Below are positions 1-8,483 of a stretch of DNA of 64,000 bases, in pieces. A program made the translations under genes and the position numbers. The notes below the pieces were generated by a model. It was given only the letters and a program-made list of their open reading frames with translations, had not been told where the DNA came from and ran no database searches. The stretch is from UBA11358 sp049517655. GTDB lineage: Bacteria; Verrucomicrobiota; Verrucomicrobiia; Limisphaerales; UBA11358. The stretch is from the NCBI GenBank assembly GCA_049517655.1, contig JBEKRQ010000001.1:744001-808000 (forward strand), in the 5' to 3' direction. Each line of letters opens with the position of its first letter. Position 1 is the first letter of the stretch.

Positions 1-235
1 TTTCCGGCGGTTGAAGTGCGGGCATGAGCAGTTCAAGCGCGCCCGCGCGATTCATTTCCTCGCGGACGATTTGCTCGACCTTGCGCAGCGCGCGCAAGCC
101 GAGTGGCAGAAAGGTATAAACGCCGCCGGCAAGCTTGCGAACCAGCCCGGCGCGAAGCAGGAGCTTGTGCGAAAGAATTTCCGCGTCAGCCGGCGCTTCG
201 CGGAGAGTCGGAATCAGGGTTTGTGACCACTTCAT
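1..235 (-). CDS. proS: Prolyl-tRNA synthetase, N-terminal part (runs off window)
   Basis: Charges tRNA-Pro with proline in the cytoplasm. Reading the minus strand from the ATG at 235 gives about 78 residues starting MKWSQTLIPTLREAPADAEI and continuing through SHKLLLRAGLVRKLAGGVY and LPLGLRALRKVE. This is the characteristic N-terminus of bacterial-type ProS, the start of the class II catalytic domain. The remaining roughly 490 residues lie to the left of the window. The gene is followed upstream by a repeat-containing spacer and then by a FAH-family gene on the same strand. Confidence 0.93.
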   Translation of the reverse strand, partial: MKWSQTLIPTLREAPADAEILSHKLLLRAGLVRKLAGGVYTFLPLGLRALRKVEQIVREEMNRAGALELLMPALQPPE

Positions 236-241
236 GTTTTT

Positions 242-316
242 TAAATCTTAACCACAAAGACACCAAGACATGAAGATTTTTATTCTTACTCTGCACCTCG
301 GCGTCTCCGTGGTTCA
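242..316. repeat. Palindromic spacer element upstream of proS
   Basis: The spacer between proS and the FAH gene carries AACCACAAAGACACCAAGAC at the left and CGGCGTCTCCGTGGTT at the right, which form an imperfect inverted repeat (AACCACaaAGACaCC / GGcGTCTccGTGGTT). It belongs to the general class of small inverted-repeat elements scattered through this window. No gene was seen in it. Confidence 0.6.
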
Positions 317-319
317 AAA

Positions 320-1075
320 TCATTTCACCGTGTTAACGAGAGGAGCCAAGCCTTGAATCCGCACTTCGAGCTGGTCGCCGCTTTGAATCGGCCCGATGCC
401 GCTTGGTGTGCCGGTCAAAATCACGTCGCCGGGCAGCAAGGTCATGTGTGTCGAAACAAAACTCACAAGCTCGGCAGGTTTGAAAATCATCTGGTCTGTG
501 TTCGAGTTTTGGCGCAACTGGCCGTTTTGGAACAGTTGAATCGTCAAGTCGCGCGGATCAACATTCGTTTCCACAAGCGGACCGAGAGGCGTGAAAGTAT
601 CGAATGACTTGCAGCGCGCCCACTGCGCCTCGGATTTTTGAATGGTGCGGTCGCTGATGTCCTGCGCCGCAGTGTAACCGAGAATGTAGCGCGTTGCCGA
701 CGTGGACGTGACGTTGCGAATCTTGCGGCCAATGATGACAGCCAGTTCCGCTTCGTAATCCGTGCGATGATGCGAAAAGGGAATCTCAATTTTCCTGCCA
801 TCGGGAATCAACGACGTGGTGGCTTTGAACCAAAACAACGGCTCTTTCGGCGGCGGTTTGCCGATTTCGCGCGCGTGGTCGGCATAATTGAGTCCGATGG
901 CGATGATTTTGGACGGCACGACGGGAACCAATGTCCTCACACCTTTGCGTAAAGTGGGTTTGCGGTCGAATGACGGCGAACCAAAAACATCGCCGCGCAG
1001 CCGGAACAGTTCGCCGTCCACAACTTTGGCGTAAAAAATCTCGTTGCCCTTCTGAAATCGGCCAATCGCTGCCAT
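320..1075 (-). CDS. Fumarylacetoacetate hydrolase (FAH) family protein
   Basis: A 251-residue cytoplasmic enzyme of the FAH superfamily, metal-dependent hydrolases or decarboxylases acting on beta-diketo or 2-oxo acids of aromatic catabolism (family knowledge). Seen: the family core IIAIGLNYADHA, the metal-site stretch DYEAELAVIIG, SFDTFTPLGP and the C-terminal LTGTPSGIGP. The start is placed at the ATG at 1075 (MAAIGRFQ), because the longer frame to 1099 adds eight residues not typical of the family. The length fits small single-domain members such as the YcgM type. The substrate cannot be told from sequence, and no catabolic genes are next to it. Confidence 0.88.
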   Translation of the reverse strand: MAAIGRFQKGNEIFYAKVVDGELFRLRGDVFGSPSFDRKPTLRKGVRTLVPVVPSKIIAIGLNYADHAREIGKPPPKEPLFWFKATTSLIPDGRKIEIPFSHHRTDYEAELAVIIGRKIRNVTSTSATRYILGYTAAQDISDRTIQKSEAQWARCKSFDTFTPLGPLVETNVDPRDLTIQLFQNGQLRQNSNTDQMIFKPAELVSFVSTHMTLLPGDVILTGTPSGIGPIQSGDQLEVRIQGLAPLVNTVK

Positions 1076-1132
1076 AAAACGGTATAGGGTAACAAACATT
1101 GAGCCGCCGTCGCAAGATTAAAGCCTTTTAGC

Positions 1133-1184
1133 TGTAGTGTGCGCTGTCTTCAGCGCACATCGCGTGAGGACACGCGACACTACA
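1133..1184. repeat. Two-hairpin palindromic element (TGTAGTGT type)
   Basis: TGTAGTGT at 1133 and ACACTACA at 1184 are perfect terminal inverted repeats. Between them lie two hairpins: TGCGCTG...CAGCGCA, and TCGCGTG, loop AGGA, CACGCGA. It has the same architecture as elements found inside genes elsewhere in the window. It lies between the divergent FAH gene and a small membrane protein gene. Confidence 0.8.
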
Positions 1185-1223
1185 TTTCTTGCCGGAACGC
1201 CCTTATTAAGTTATCTTCTTCTT

Positions 1224-1355
1224 ATGAATCGCCTGACGAAACAGGAACAACTGGTTCTCTGTATCGTTTTGGGTTTGTTGCTGACAGGTTGGATGGTCAA
1301 GGCATATCGCACCGCCCATCCTCCAACAGCAGTAACCCAGGTGACGACGCCTTAA
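1224..1355 (+). CDS. Small single-pass membrane protein
   Basis: A 43-residue ORF beginning MNRLTKQEQLVLCIVLGLLL. It has one hydrophobic helix (about residues 10-22) followed by a short Pro/Thr-rich tail. The ATG at 1224 is chosen over the upstream ATG at 1137, whose first 29 codons fall in the palindromic element. It ends one base before the next gene, so the two are probably co-transcribed. No known family was recognised. A positive N-terminus with one helix suggests an inner-membrane anchor, but the function is unknown. Confidence 0.6.
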   Translation: MNRLTKQEQLVLCIVLGLLLTGWMVKAYRTAHPPTAVTQVTTP

Positions 1356-1356
1356 C

Positions 1357-1776
1357 ATGCAAGAAATCAATTTTGACGAAGCCGTGGAGCAAATCCTGGC
1401 AAAGGATTCGCGTTACCATCGCGATGCCTACACGTTCGTCCGCGAGGCGCTGGACTACACGCAAAAGCTCGTCGGCAGGGAAACTCGCGGGCAAATCCGC
1501 CACGTCAGCGGCCAGAAGTTGCTCGACGGCATCCGGCAGTTCGCACTCCAGCAATTCGGCCCGATGACGATGACCGTGTTTGAAGAATGGGGCGTGCGCA
1601 ATTGCCGCGACTTCGGCGAAATCGTTTTCAACATGGTGGAGATCGGCCTGCTCGCCAAAACCGAGAAGGACAGCCGCGACGATTTCCAGAACGGCTACGA
1701 TTTTACCGACGCCTTCCGCAAACCATTTTGGCCGTCACAAAAACTCAACTCCGAAACCAAGCCGGTTGTTAATTGA
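1357..1776 (+). CDS. Minf_1886-type conserved protein (Verrucomicrobia/Planctomycetes-restricted)
   Basis: A 139-residue soluble protein. The pattern NFDEAVEQILAKDSRYHRDA, then AYTFVREALDYTQK, HVSGQKLLDGIRQFALQQFG and WGVRNCRDFGEIVFNMVE, matches my recollection of a small family confined to Verrucomicrobia and Planctomycetes. No catalytic motif is visible. It starts one base after a small membrane-protein gene and is followed by about 90 non-coding bases. Its presence is one reason for assigning the window to this superphylum. Function is unknown. Confidence 0.8.
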   Translation: MQEINFDEAVEQILAKDSRYHRDAYTFVREALDYTQKLVGRETRGQIRHVSGQKLLDGIRQFALQQFGPMTMTVFEEWGVRNCRDFGEIVFNMVEIGLLAKTEKDSRDDFQNGYDFTDAFRKPFWPSQKLNSETKPVVN

Positions 1777-1866
1777 AATAGCAGGCTATCCCTTCCCCCG
1801 CCACCGGGTGTCAAAACGGCTTTGCCCGGCTTGCATTTGCCGCCACTCCATGCCACTCTTTGAATT

Positions 1867-2052
1867 ATGAGCAATAAAGAACTGGTTGCTGATTTGGTTC
1901 AGCGATTGCCTGATAATGCCTCGCTGCTGGACATTGCGCGCGAGATTGAATTTGTCGCGGGCGTGCGCGAGGGTTTTGCCCAGCTTGATCGCGGCGAGGG
2001 AAGACCGATTGAGGACGTGGCCAAAGAGTTGCCTTCATGGATTTCAAAGTAA
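1867..2052 (+). CDS. Putative antitoxin of a ParE/RelE-type module
   Basis: A 61-residue acidic protein (MSNKELVADLVQRLP...). Its layout of a short helix, a central 'GVREGFAQLDRGEGRPIEDV' stretch and a C-terminal helix is typical of the small 'addiction module' antitoxins encoded just before ParE/RelE toxins. It overlaps the downstream toxin-like ORF by 16 bases, which suggests translational coupling. The assignment rests mainly on context, since sequence conservation in these antitoxins is weak. If true, it binds and neutralises the toxin and may autoregulate the promoter. Confidence 0.72.
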   Translation: MSNKELVADLVQRLPDNASLLDIAREIEFVAGVREGFAQLDRGEGRPIEDVAKELPSWISK

Positions 2053-2333
2053 TCTTGTCACCGCGGGCGATCCAGGATTTGCGGGAGATTGTCCGGTATA
2101 TTGCTTTTGACAATCCGACGGTTGCGGAAAAATTCGGATTTGAACTCATCAACAAAACTCGAACACTTGCAACTTTCCCGGAAATCGGGCGCAAAGTGCC
2201 GGAATTAAACGATCCCAACATTCGCGAAATCATTTTTAAATCATACCGTATCGTTTATCGTGTCCGGAAAGAAAAGAACGCTGTGGAGATTTCACGTTTC
2301 TGGCACACGGCGCGCGGGATACCAATTTCATGA
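2037..2333 (+). CDS. ParE/RelE-superfamily toxin
   Basis: A 98-residue protein with the ParE/RelE fold signature: SPRAIQDLREIVRYIAFDNP, a central FELINKTRTLATFPEIGRKVPEL, then the strand region IREIIFKSYRIVYRVRKEKNAVEISRFWHTAR. These are the motifs of ParE-type toxins (gyrase poisons) and RelE-like RNases; which activity applies cannot be decided by eye. The gene overlaps the antitoxin-like ORF upstream by 16 bases and the M16 peptidase downstream by four (ATGA), so all three may be read from one transcript. Confidence 0.87.
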   Translation: MDFKVILSPRAIQDLREIVRYIAFDNPTVAEKFGFELINKTRTLATFPEIGRKVPELNDPNIREIIFKSYRIVYRVRKEKNAVEISRFWHTARGIPIS

Positions 2334-4897
2334 ACAAACCGGCCCAAATCCCATCCCTTCCACCGGGTGTCACGCTTACCACACTCGAAAATGGCCTGAC
2401 GGTCATCGTGTGTGAGGATCACAGCGCGCCCGTTGTGTCGGCGCAGGCGTGGTGCATGGCCGGCAGCGTTCACGAAGGCAAATGGCTCGGCGCCGGACTG
2501 TCGCACGTGCTGGAGCACATGCTCTTCAAGGGCACGACTACGCGACCCGGCAGCCGGATTGATCAAGAAGTGCAGGAAGCCGGCGGTTCCATGAACGCCT
2601 ACACGAGCTTCGACCGCACGGTGTATCATATTGACGTGCCGAACACCGGCGCGCACACGGCAATCGACATCCTGTGCGACATCATGCGGCACGCAACGTT
2701 GCCGCCGGATGAACTCGCGAAAGAAATGGACGTCATCCGCCGCGAAATGGACATGGGCCAAGACGATCCCGGACTTCGTTCCAGCCGCCGCCTGTTTGAG
2801 ACCGCCTATACGCGCAGTCCGTATCGTTTCACCGTCATCGGTTACCCGGACATTTTCAACGAACTGAAGCCGGACGACATCCACGGCTATTACCGAGAAA
2901 AATACGCGCCAAACAACGTTTTCTACGCCGTCGTCGGCGACATAAAAAACGGCGAAGTCGTCGCGCAAATTCGCAACGCTTACAAAAATTCAAAAGCCAG
3001 ACCGCTGCCACCAATCGTTTTGCCCGAGGAACCAAAACAAACCGCGCCGCGCGAAATCGTCGAGGAAGCGCCCATTGAACTCGGTCATCTGCATTTCGCG
3101 TGGCACATTCCCGAACTACGCCATCCCGACGTGCCGATTCTCGCCGTGCTCGCCGTGCTGCTCGGCGGCGGTCTCAGCTCGCGCCTCTTCCAGCAGGTGC
3201 GCGAGAAACAGGGCGTCGTGCATCACGTTGACGCGTGGACTTACAATCCCGGCAATCCAGGTTTATTCGGCATGACCGCCATCGCCGACGCGGACAAATT
3301 TTCCGCCGCGCGCGACGCCATGCTCGTTGAAGTCGAAAAAATGAAATCGTCGCCTGTGTCATCTAAAGAACTGGGCAAAGCCGTCAAACAGTTCATTTCC
3401 GCCACTCTTGCCATGCGCAAGACCATGGACGGCCAGGCTGGCGACCTCGGCGGAAGCTGGCTTGCTGCGAATGACCTCACGTTTTCCGAACGTTACCTCG
3501 CCGCCGTCAAACGAGTCACGCCCGCCGACGTTCAACGTGTCGCGCGCGAATATCTTACGCCGGAAAACCGCACGCTTTACGCGCTGCTGCCGGACGGCAC
3601 CGCGCCGAAAATTTCGGCTGACGTTGAGGTGAGCAGTGACCAACCGATTCAAAAAATTGAATTGGCGAACGGTTTGTGCCTGCTTGTGAAGGAGAATCAT
3701 CGCCTGCCATTCGTCGAATTTCGAGCCGCGTTCAAAGGCGGCGTGCTGGCCGAAACCGCCGGGAACAACGGCATCACGCAATTGCTCGCCAAAATGCTGC
3801 TCAAAGGCACGAACCGCCGCACCGCCGGACAGGTCGCCACGGAAATCGAATCCGTGGGCGGCAGCATTGACAGCTACGGCGGCAACAACAGCTTTGGCGT
3901 GAATATCGAGGTGTTGAGCAGCGATTTCGCCACCGGCTTGGATTTGCTCGCCGACGTTCTGCTGAATCCAACTTTCCCCGCCGATGCGCTGGAACGCGAA
4001 CGCGAGGTGCAAATCGCCGGCATCTTCGCGCAAAGGGACGATTTGCTCAAAAGCGCGAGCGTCGCCATGTGCCGCGCAATGTTCGGCAATGTCGGTTACG
4101 GCCTTGACCCGCTCGGCACGGAAGAAACCGTCTCGAAATTCCAAGCCGCCGACCTAAAACCGTTTCATAAGAAATTGACCGCGCCGAACAATTGCGTTCT
4201 TGCTGTTTACGGCGATATAAAAACGATGGAAGTCAAAGCTACCGTCGAAAAGGCGTTCGCAAATTGGAAACAGGTAGGGCTCGCTGTCACCAGCGAGCCG
4301 TCCGGCGGCGCGTTAGGGACAACGCACCCTACCTTGAATTCACCCAAACGCGTCGAAGAAACCCGTGACAAAAAACAGGCCGTGCTCGTCATCGGGTTTC
4401 CTGGAACGACGATGCACAGTGACGACCATTACGCGCTGGACTTGATCCAAGAATCCTGCAGCGACCTCGGTTCGCGGCTGTTCCTGCGCATTCGCGACAA
4501 ATTGGGCCTGGCATATTATGTCGGGGCGCAGAATTTTGCCGGACTCGTGCCCGGTTATTTTGCTTTTTATACCGGCACCGAACCGTCGAAGGCTGGCCTT
4601 GTCGAAAAGGAATTACTCAAGGAAGCTGAATTGCTCCGCACCGAAGGCTTGACCGCCGCGGAACTCAAACGCGCGAAAGCCAAAATCATCGGCCAGAAGA
4701 AAATCGCGCGGCAGGATCTCGGCAACCTCGCGTCCCTGACCGCGCTCGACGAACTTTACGGCCTCGGCTACCAGCGCGCGGAACTGGACGACGCGAAATA
4801 CGAAGCCGTCACACTCGAACAAATCAAAGCCGTCGCGCAGAAATATCTCAAGCCGGATGCGCTGGTCGTGGCAGTGGTGAAGCCGGGAAAGAAATAA
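2330..4897 (+). CDS. Double M16 (insulinase-like) zinc peptidase
   Basis: An 855-residue fusion of two M16 peptidase units. The first has the inverted zinc motif HVLEH (H59, E62, H63) followed by ELAKEMDVIRREM, which supplies the distal Glu. The second half (from about residue 440) keeps the fold (LCLLVKENHRLPFVEFRAAF) but has QLLAK where the zinc motif should be, so it is the usual inactive partner. The family degrades peptides or processes secreted proteins. No signal peptide is evident. At residues about 648-669 the chain contains an in-frame palindromic element (4273-4333) absent from the family. It starts by ATGA overlap with the toxin gene. Confidence 0.9.
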   Translation: MNKPAQIPSLPPGVTLTTLENGLTVIVCEDHSAPVVSAQAWCMAGSVHEGKWLGAGLSHVLEHMLFKGTTTRPGSRIDQEVQEAGGSMNAYTSFDRTVYHIDVPNTGAHTAIDILCDIMRHATLPPDELAKEMDVIRREMDMGQDDPGLRSSRRLFETAYTRSPYRFTVIGYPDIFNELKPDDIHGYYREKYAPNNVFYAVVGDIKNGEVVAQIRNAYKNSKARPLPPIVLPEEPKQTAPREIVEEAPIELGHLHFAWHIPELRHPDVPILAVLAVLLGGGLSSRLFQQVREKQGVVHHVDAWTYNPGNPGLFGMTAIADADKFSAARDAMLVEVEKMKSSPVSSKELGKAVKQFISATLAMRKTMDGQAGDLGGSWLAANDLTFSERYLAAVKRVTPADVQRVAREYLTPENRTLYALLPDGTAPKISADVEVSSDQPIQKIELANGLCLLVKENHRLPFVEFRAAFKGGVLAETAGNNGITQLLAKMLLKGTNRRTAGQVATEIESVGGSIDSYGGNNSFGVNIEVLSSDFATGLDLLADVLLNPTFPADALEREREVQIAGIFAQRDDLLKSASVAMCRAMFGNVGYGLDPLGTEETVSKFQAADLKPFHKKLTAPNNCVLAVYGDIKTMEVKATVEKAFANWKQVGLAVTSEPSGGALGTTHPTLNSPKRVEETRDKKQAVLVIGFPGTTMHSDDHYALDLIQESCSDLGSRLFLRIRDKLGLAYYVGAQNFAGLVPGYFAFYTGTEPSKAGLVEKELLKEAELLRTEGLTAAELKRAKAKIIGQKKIARQDLGNLASLTALDELYGLGYQRAELDDAKYEAVTLEQIKAVAQKYLKPDALVVAVVKPGKK
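4273..4333. repeat. In-frame palindromic element inside the M16 peptidase
   Basis: A 61-bp element bounded by GGTAGGG (4273) and CCCTACC (4333). Inner hairpins are GGCTCGCTG, loop TCAC, CAGCGAGCC, and GCGTT...AACGC. It has no stop in the host frame and encodes roughly QVGLAVTSEPSGGALGTTHP within the second M16 unit. Confidence 0.85.
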
Positions 4898-4914
4898 AAA
4901 TTAAGAAACGGCTT

Positions 4915-5424
4915 CTATTCACAAAATCGCCGCAAAACAGCATTCACAAAACCAAAATGGGAAATTGAGACGGCCTTGTCGAGGTTCTGCCGTTCTTTCA
5001 ATTCAACCTTTTTAAGAATCGAGCCGTATTTTTTAGAATCCTGGCGCAGGCGCTTTTTCCATCCGTCAACCACTCTTTCCACTTTTCCCAATTGTTCCTT
5101 GTCAGTCCAAACGCCTCCGCATTCCGGGCATTTGTGCAAAATAATTCCGCTCGTGTCACCGTAATTGAAGTGCTCCATTCGCATGCTTTGACAACACGGA
5201 CAATTCAATTCATCACGATCATCCTTTTCAGCGGTAAAAATTTCCTTATTGACGGCGTCCAGTGAGGCGATTTCATCGGGAGTAAAAACTTTCCCATGAT
5301 GTTCGACAATTTTTTGCAATTCACCCGGGTGAAGCCATTCACCCTGGCAGCCGGGACAAACCTCAATCCTTACGCCTTCATATTGAACCCGATTGAGACC
5401 TGAACCACATCTTGGGCATTTCAT
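4915..5424 (-). CDS. Tandem TFIIB-type zinc-ribbon protein
   Basis: A 169-residue soluble protein. It has two zinc ribbons: CPRCGSGL with CPGCQGEWL (residues about 3-34), and CPCCQSMRME with CPECGGVWTD (residues about 74-110), each of the zf-TFIIB pattern (CxxC, about 18 residues, CxxC-G-x-W). A basic, possibly helical tail follows. Such proteins are common and mostly uncharacterised; nucleic-acid or protein binding is plausible. The gene converges on the M16 peptidase with 17 bases between stop codons. Confidence 0.8.
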   Translation of the reverse strand: MKCPRCGSGLNRVQYEGVRIEVCPGCQGEWLHPGELQKIVEHHGKVFTPDEIASLDAVNKEIFTAEKDDRDELNCPCCQSMRMEHFNYGDTSGIILHKCPECGGVWTDKEQLGKVERVVDGWKKRLRQDSKKYGSILKKVELKERQNLDKAVSISHFGFVNAVLRRFCE

Positions 5425-5471
5425 AATTCCATTTAAGATTTTTTATTTACCGCGCGTTGTCACGCTCCAAA

Positions 5472-8378
5472 TCAGGCTCGCGTTACTAATTGCCGCAATA
5501 CGCAAGGCAAAATGCCACCGTGCCGGTAGTAATCAATTTCAACCGGCGTATCGATGCGGCAACGGACCGTCACGTTTTCCACTTTACCGTTTTTGCGCGT
5601 GATTTTAAGCGTGAGGTCCTGCTGCGGTTTCAGGTTCACGCCAAGGCCGACAACGTCATAGGTTTCAGTTCCGTCCAGCTTCAATGCCCGTGCGGAAACG
5701 CCTTCCTTGAATTGCAACGGCAGCACGCCCATGCCGACAAGGTTGCTGCGGTGAATGCGTTCAAAACTCTGCGCGACAACAACTTTCACTCCGAGCAACG
5801 CCGTGCCTTTCGCCGCCCAATCGCGCGAGCTGCCCGCGCCGTATTCTTGGCCGGCAATCACAACCAGCGGCGTCCTGCTCTTCGCGTATTCCATTGCTGC
5901 GTCGTAAATCGGCATTTTGTTTGGGAGGGACGGCGTGCCGCCGTCCCCGGATTTGGGACTGCAACATGCAGTCCCCCCCATGAACAACGTATTTCCGCCT
6001 TCTTCACCGGCGAGCATGAGGTTCTTGATACGCACATTGGCGAACGTGCCGCGTGTCATCACGCGGTCGTTGCCGCGGCGAGAGCCGTAGCTGTTGAAGT
6101 CCGCTGGCTGAACGCCGTGCTCAATCAGGTGCTTGCCGGCTGGTGAAGTTTCCTTGATGGAACCGGCGGGCGAAATGTGGTCGGTCGTAATACTGTCACC
6201 GAAAATGGCCAGTGCCCGCGCGCCTTTGATTTCGCGGATTTCACCGGGCTTCATTGAGAAGTTCTCGAAGAACGGCGGTTCCTGGATGTAAGTGGATTCG
6301 CGGTCCCATTCATAGACGTTGCCGGCGCTCGACTGAATTTCATTCCACTTTGGATTCTGCGCGACGAAATCCTTGTAAAGTTTGCGGAACACATCCGGTT
6401 GCAATGCGGCCTGCATGAGGTCGCAAATCTCGCGCTGGGTTGGCCAAAGGTCCTTCAGGTAAACCGCCGTGCCGTTTTTGTCTTTGCCAATCGGTTCATT
6501 GGCCATGTCAATGTCCACCCGCCCGGCGAGCGCGAACGCGACGACCAGCGGCGGCGACATGAGGAAATTCGCCTTGATGCTCTGGTGGATGCGCGCCTCA
6601 AAGTTGCGGTTTCCAGACGATACCGAAGCGGCGATCAGATTGTGTTTATGAATCGCATCCTCAATCGGCGCGGCGAGCGGACCGGAATTACCGATGCATG
6701 TCGTGCAGCCATAACCGACGAGATTGAAACCGAGTTTGTCGAGATACGGCTGCAGCCCGGTCTTGTTCAAATAATCGGTGACGACGCGCGAACCGGGCGC
6801 AAGTGAAGCCTTCACGAGTGGATTCACACTGAGTCCGCGTTCGACCGCTTTTTTTGCAAGCAAGCCGGCGGCGAGCATTACGCTGGGATTGCTTGTGTTC
6901 GTGCAACTCGTGATGGCGGCAATCAAAACCGAACCATTACGAATTTCGCCTTCCCCCGTCCGTACCGGAGTTGTGACCGAATCGGGTGTCGGACGATTGT
7001 TTGCCATTTCGAGTTCTGTGAACGGATTTGTGTTTTGCGATTTTGCGGCCTGCAATGAAACCGGTTCCTGACTGCCGCCACCGATCGCAGATTTGCCATT
7101 GGCGGAAACGGAAAATATTTTTGCCAAATCCCCAGGCGGTCTGCCAAAGCCATTTTCCGCCACGGATTTGCTGAATGCTGCGGCGAAATTTTCCTTCAGC
7201 TTCGGCAATTCAATTTTGTCCTGCGGGCGTTTCGGTCCGGCGACACTCGGCACGACAGCGCCGAGATCGAGTTCCAATTCACGCGAATAGGCAATGTCGC
7301 CTTTTTTCGGAATGCCAAACAAGCCCTGCGCCTTGTAATAATTTTCGTAAAGCCTGCAATGTTCCACGCTACGGCCGGTGGCATGGAGATAATTCACGCA
7401 CTCGGTGTCAATCGGGAAAAAGCCCATCGTCGCGCCGTATTCGGGCGCCATGTTGGCAATGGTCGCGCGGTCCACCACCGGCAACGCCGCCGCGCCCGGC
7501 CCAAAAAATTCAACGAATTTGCCGACCACCTTCGCCTTGCGCAGCATTTGCGTGACGGTGAGCGCAAGGTCGGTGGCGGTAACGCCTTCACGCAACGAGC
7601 CGGTCAGGTGCACGCCGACGACATCCGGCGTGAGAAAATAAACCGGCTGGCCGAGCATTCCGGCTTCGGCTTCAATGCCCCCAACGCCCCAGCCCACGAT
7701 GCCCAAGCCGTTGATCATCGTCGTGTGCGAATCCGTGCCGACAAGGGTGTCGGGATAAAAGAGTTGAGAGTTGTCGGTTGAGGGTTGAGCGAGCACGCCC
7801 TTGGCGAGGTATTCCAGATTGACCTGGTGGACGATGCCAATGCCGGGTGGAACGACTTTGAACGTGTCGAACGCCTGCATGCCCCACTTGAGAAATTGGT
7901 AACGCTCGCGGTTGCGTTGGAATTCAATTTCGAGATTGCGTTGGAACGCGTCAGTCGTGCCGTTCACATCCACTTGCACCGAATGATCAACCACGAGGTC
8001 CACCGGAACGAGTGGCTCGATGATTTTCGCGTTTTTGCCCAGCCGCTGCACCACCGAACGCATCGCCGCCAAATCCACCAGTAATGGCACGCCGGTAAAG
8101 TCCTGCAGCACGATGCGCGCGACGATAAACGGAATTTCCTCTGTGCGGGTTTCGGTCGGCTTCCAGTTCGCCAGCGCGCGGACGTTTTGTTCAGTCACTT
8201 TTTTACCATCACAGTTCCGCAACACCGATTCGAGCACGAGGCGTATGGAGACCGGCAATTTGGAAATCGGCCCGATGCCGGCCTTTTCCAACGCGGGCAA
8301 TGAATAAAACCGGCCGGGCTTCCCGCCGCCGGGATCAAATTCCTGAAGCGTGCCAAATAAATTATGCGGTGTGCTCAT
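5472..8378 (-). CDS. acnA: Aconitate hydratase A (AcnA/IRP1 type), with in-frame repeat insertions
   Basis: Isomerises citrate and isocitrate in the TCA cycle using a [4Fe-4S] cluster. Seen: DTLVGTDSHTTMINGLG, the cluster ligands in SCTNTSNP and GCTTCIGNSG, and the C-terminal swivel motif EYGAGSSRDWAAKGT. The 968 residues exceed the usual roughly 890-910. Much of the excess maps to inserts: AQPSTDNSQL (residues about 197-206), a stretch before DSVTTPVRTGEG (residues about 445-465), and GGTACCSPKSGDGGTPS (residues about 801-817), the last encoded by a double hairpin. Catalytic motifs flank but do not include the inserts, so activity is probably kept. Confidence 0.96.
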   Translation of the reverse strand: MSTPHNLFGTLQEFDPGGGKPGRFYSLPALEKAGIGPISKLPVSIRLVLESVLRNCDGKKVTEQNVRALANWKPTETRTEEIPFIVARIVLQDFTGVPLLVDLAAMRSVVQRLGKNAKIIEPLVPVDLVVDHSVQVDVNGTTDAFQRNLEIEFQRNRERYQFLKWGMQAFDTFKVVPPGIGIVHQVNLEYLAKGVLAQPSTDNSQLFYPDTLVGTDSHTTMINGLGIVGWGVGGIEAEAGMLGQPVYFLTPDVVGVHLTGSLREGVTATDLALTVTQMLRKAKVVGKFVEFFGPGAAALPVVDRATIANMAPEYGATMGFFPIDTECVNYLHATGRSVEHCRLYENYYKAQGLFGIPKKGDIAYSRELELDLGAVVPSVAGPKRPQDKIELPKLKENFAAAFSKSVAENGFGRPPGDLAKIFSVSANGKSAIGGGSQEPVSLQAAKSQNTNPFTELEMANNRPTPDSVTTPVRTGEGEIRNGSVLIAAITSCTNTSNPSVMLAAGLLAKKAVERGLSVNPLVKASLAPGSRVVTDYLNKTGLQPYLDKLGFNLVGYGCTTCIGNSGPLAAPIEDAIHKHNLIAASVSSGNRNFEARIHQSIKANFLMSPPLVVAFALAGRVDIDMANEPIGKDKNGTAVYLKDLWPTQREICDLMQAALQPDVFRKLYKDFVAQNPKWNEIQSSAGNVYEWDRESTYIQEPPFFENFSMKPGEIREIKGARALAIFGDSITTDHISPAGSIKETSPAGKHLIEHGVQPADFNSYGSRRGNDRVMTRGTFANVRIKNLMLAGEEGGNTLFMGGTACCSPKSGDGGTPSLPNKMPIYDAAMEYAKSRTPLVVIAGQEYGAGSSRDWAAKGTALLGVKVVVAQSFERIHRSNLVGMGVLPLQFKEGVSARALKLDGTETYDVVGLGVNLKPQQDLTLKITRKNGKVENVTVRCRIDTPVEIDYYRHGGILPCVLRQLVTRA
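5923..5980. repeat. Double-hairpin element inside acnA
   Basis: Two perfect 9-bp stems with 3-nt loops stand next to each other: GGGACGGCG, TGC, CGCCGTCCC (5927-5947) and GGGACTGCA, ACA, TGCAGTCCC (5955-5975). G-rich and C-rich ends pair outside them. It lies in frame in aconitase, in a region where relatives have a short loop. Confidence 0.88.
7761..7789. repeat. Short tandem GTTGAG tract inside acnA
   Basis: Repeats of (G)GTTGAGAGTTG/GGTTGAGGGTTGAG on the plus strand, read on the gene strand as AQPSTDNSQL between GVL and FYPDTLVGTDSH. A related tract occurs in recJ at 35324-35341 and 35398-35415. It is in frame and free of stops. Confidence 0.75.
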
Positions 8379-8483
8379 GCAATTTCAACCTTCGTGAAAA
8401 TGAAGGCTGCGCACAGATGTGTCAAGCGGGCGTGGACGTTGAACGGGGAATCATGCCGGCGATTATCCAGGGTTGTTCACCAA

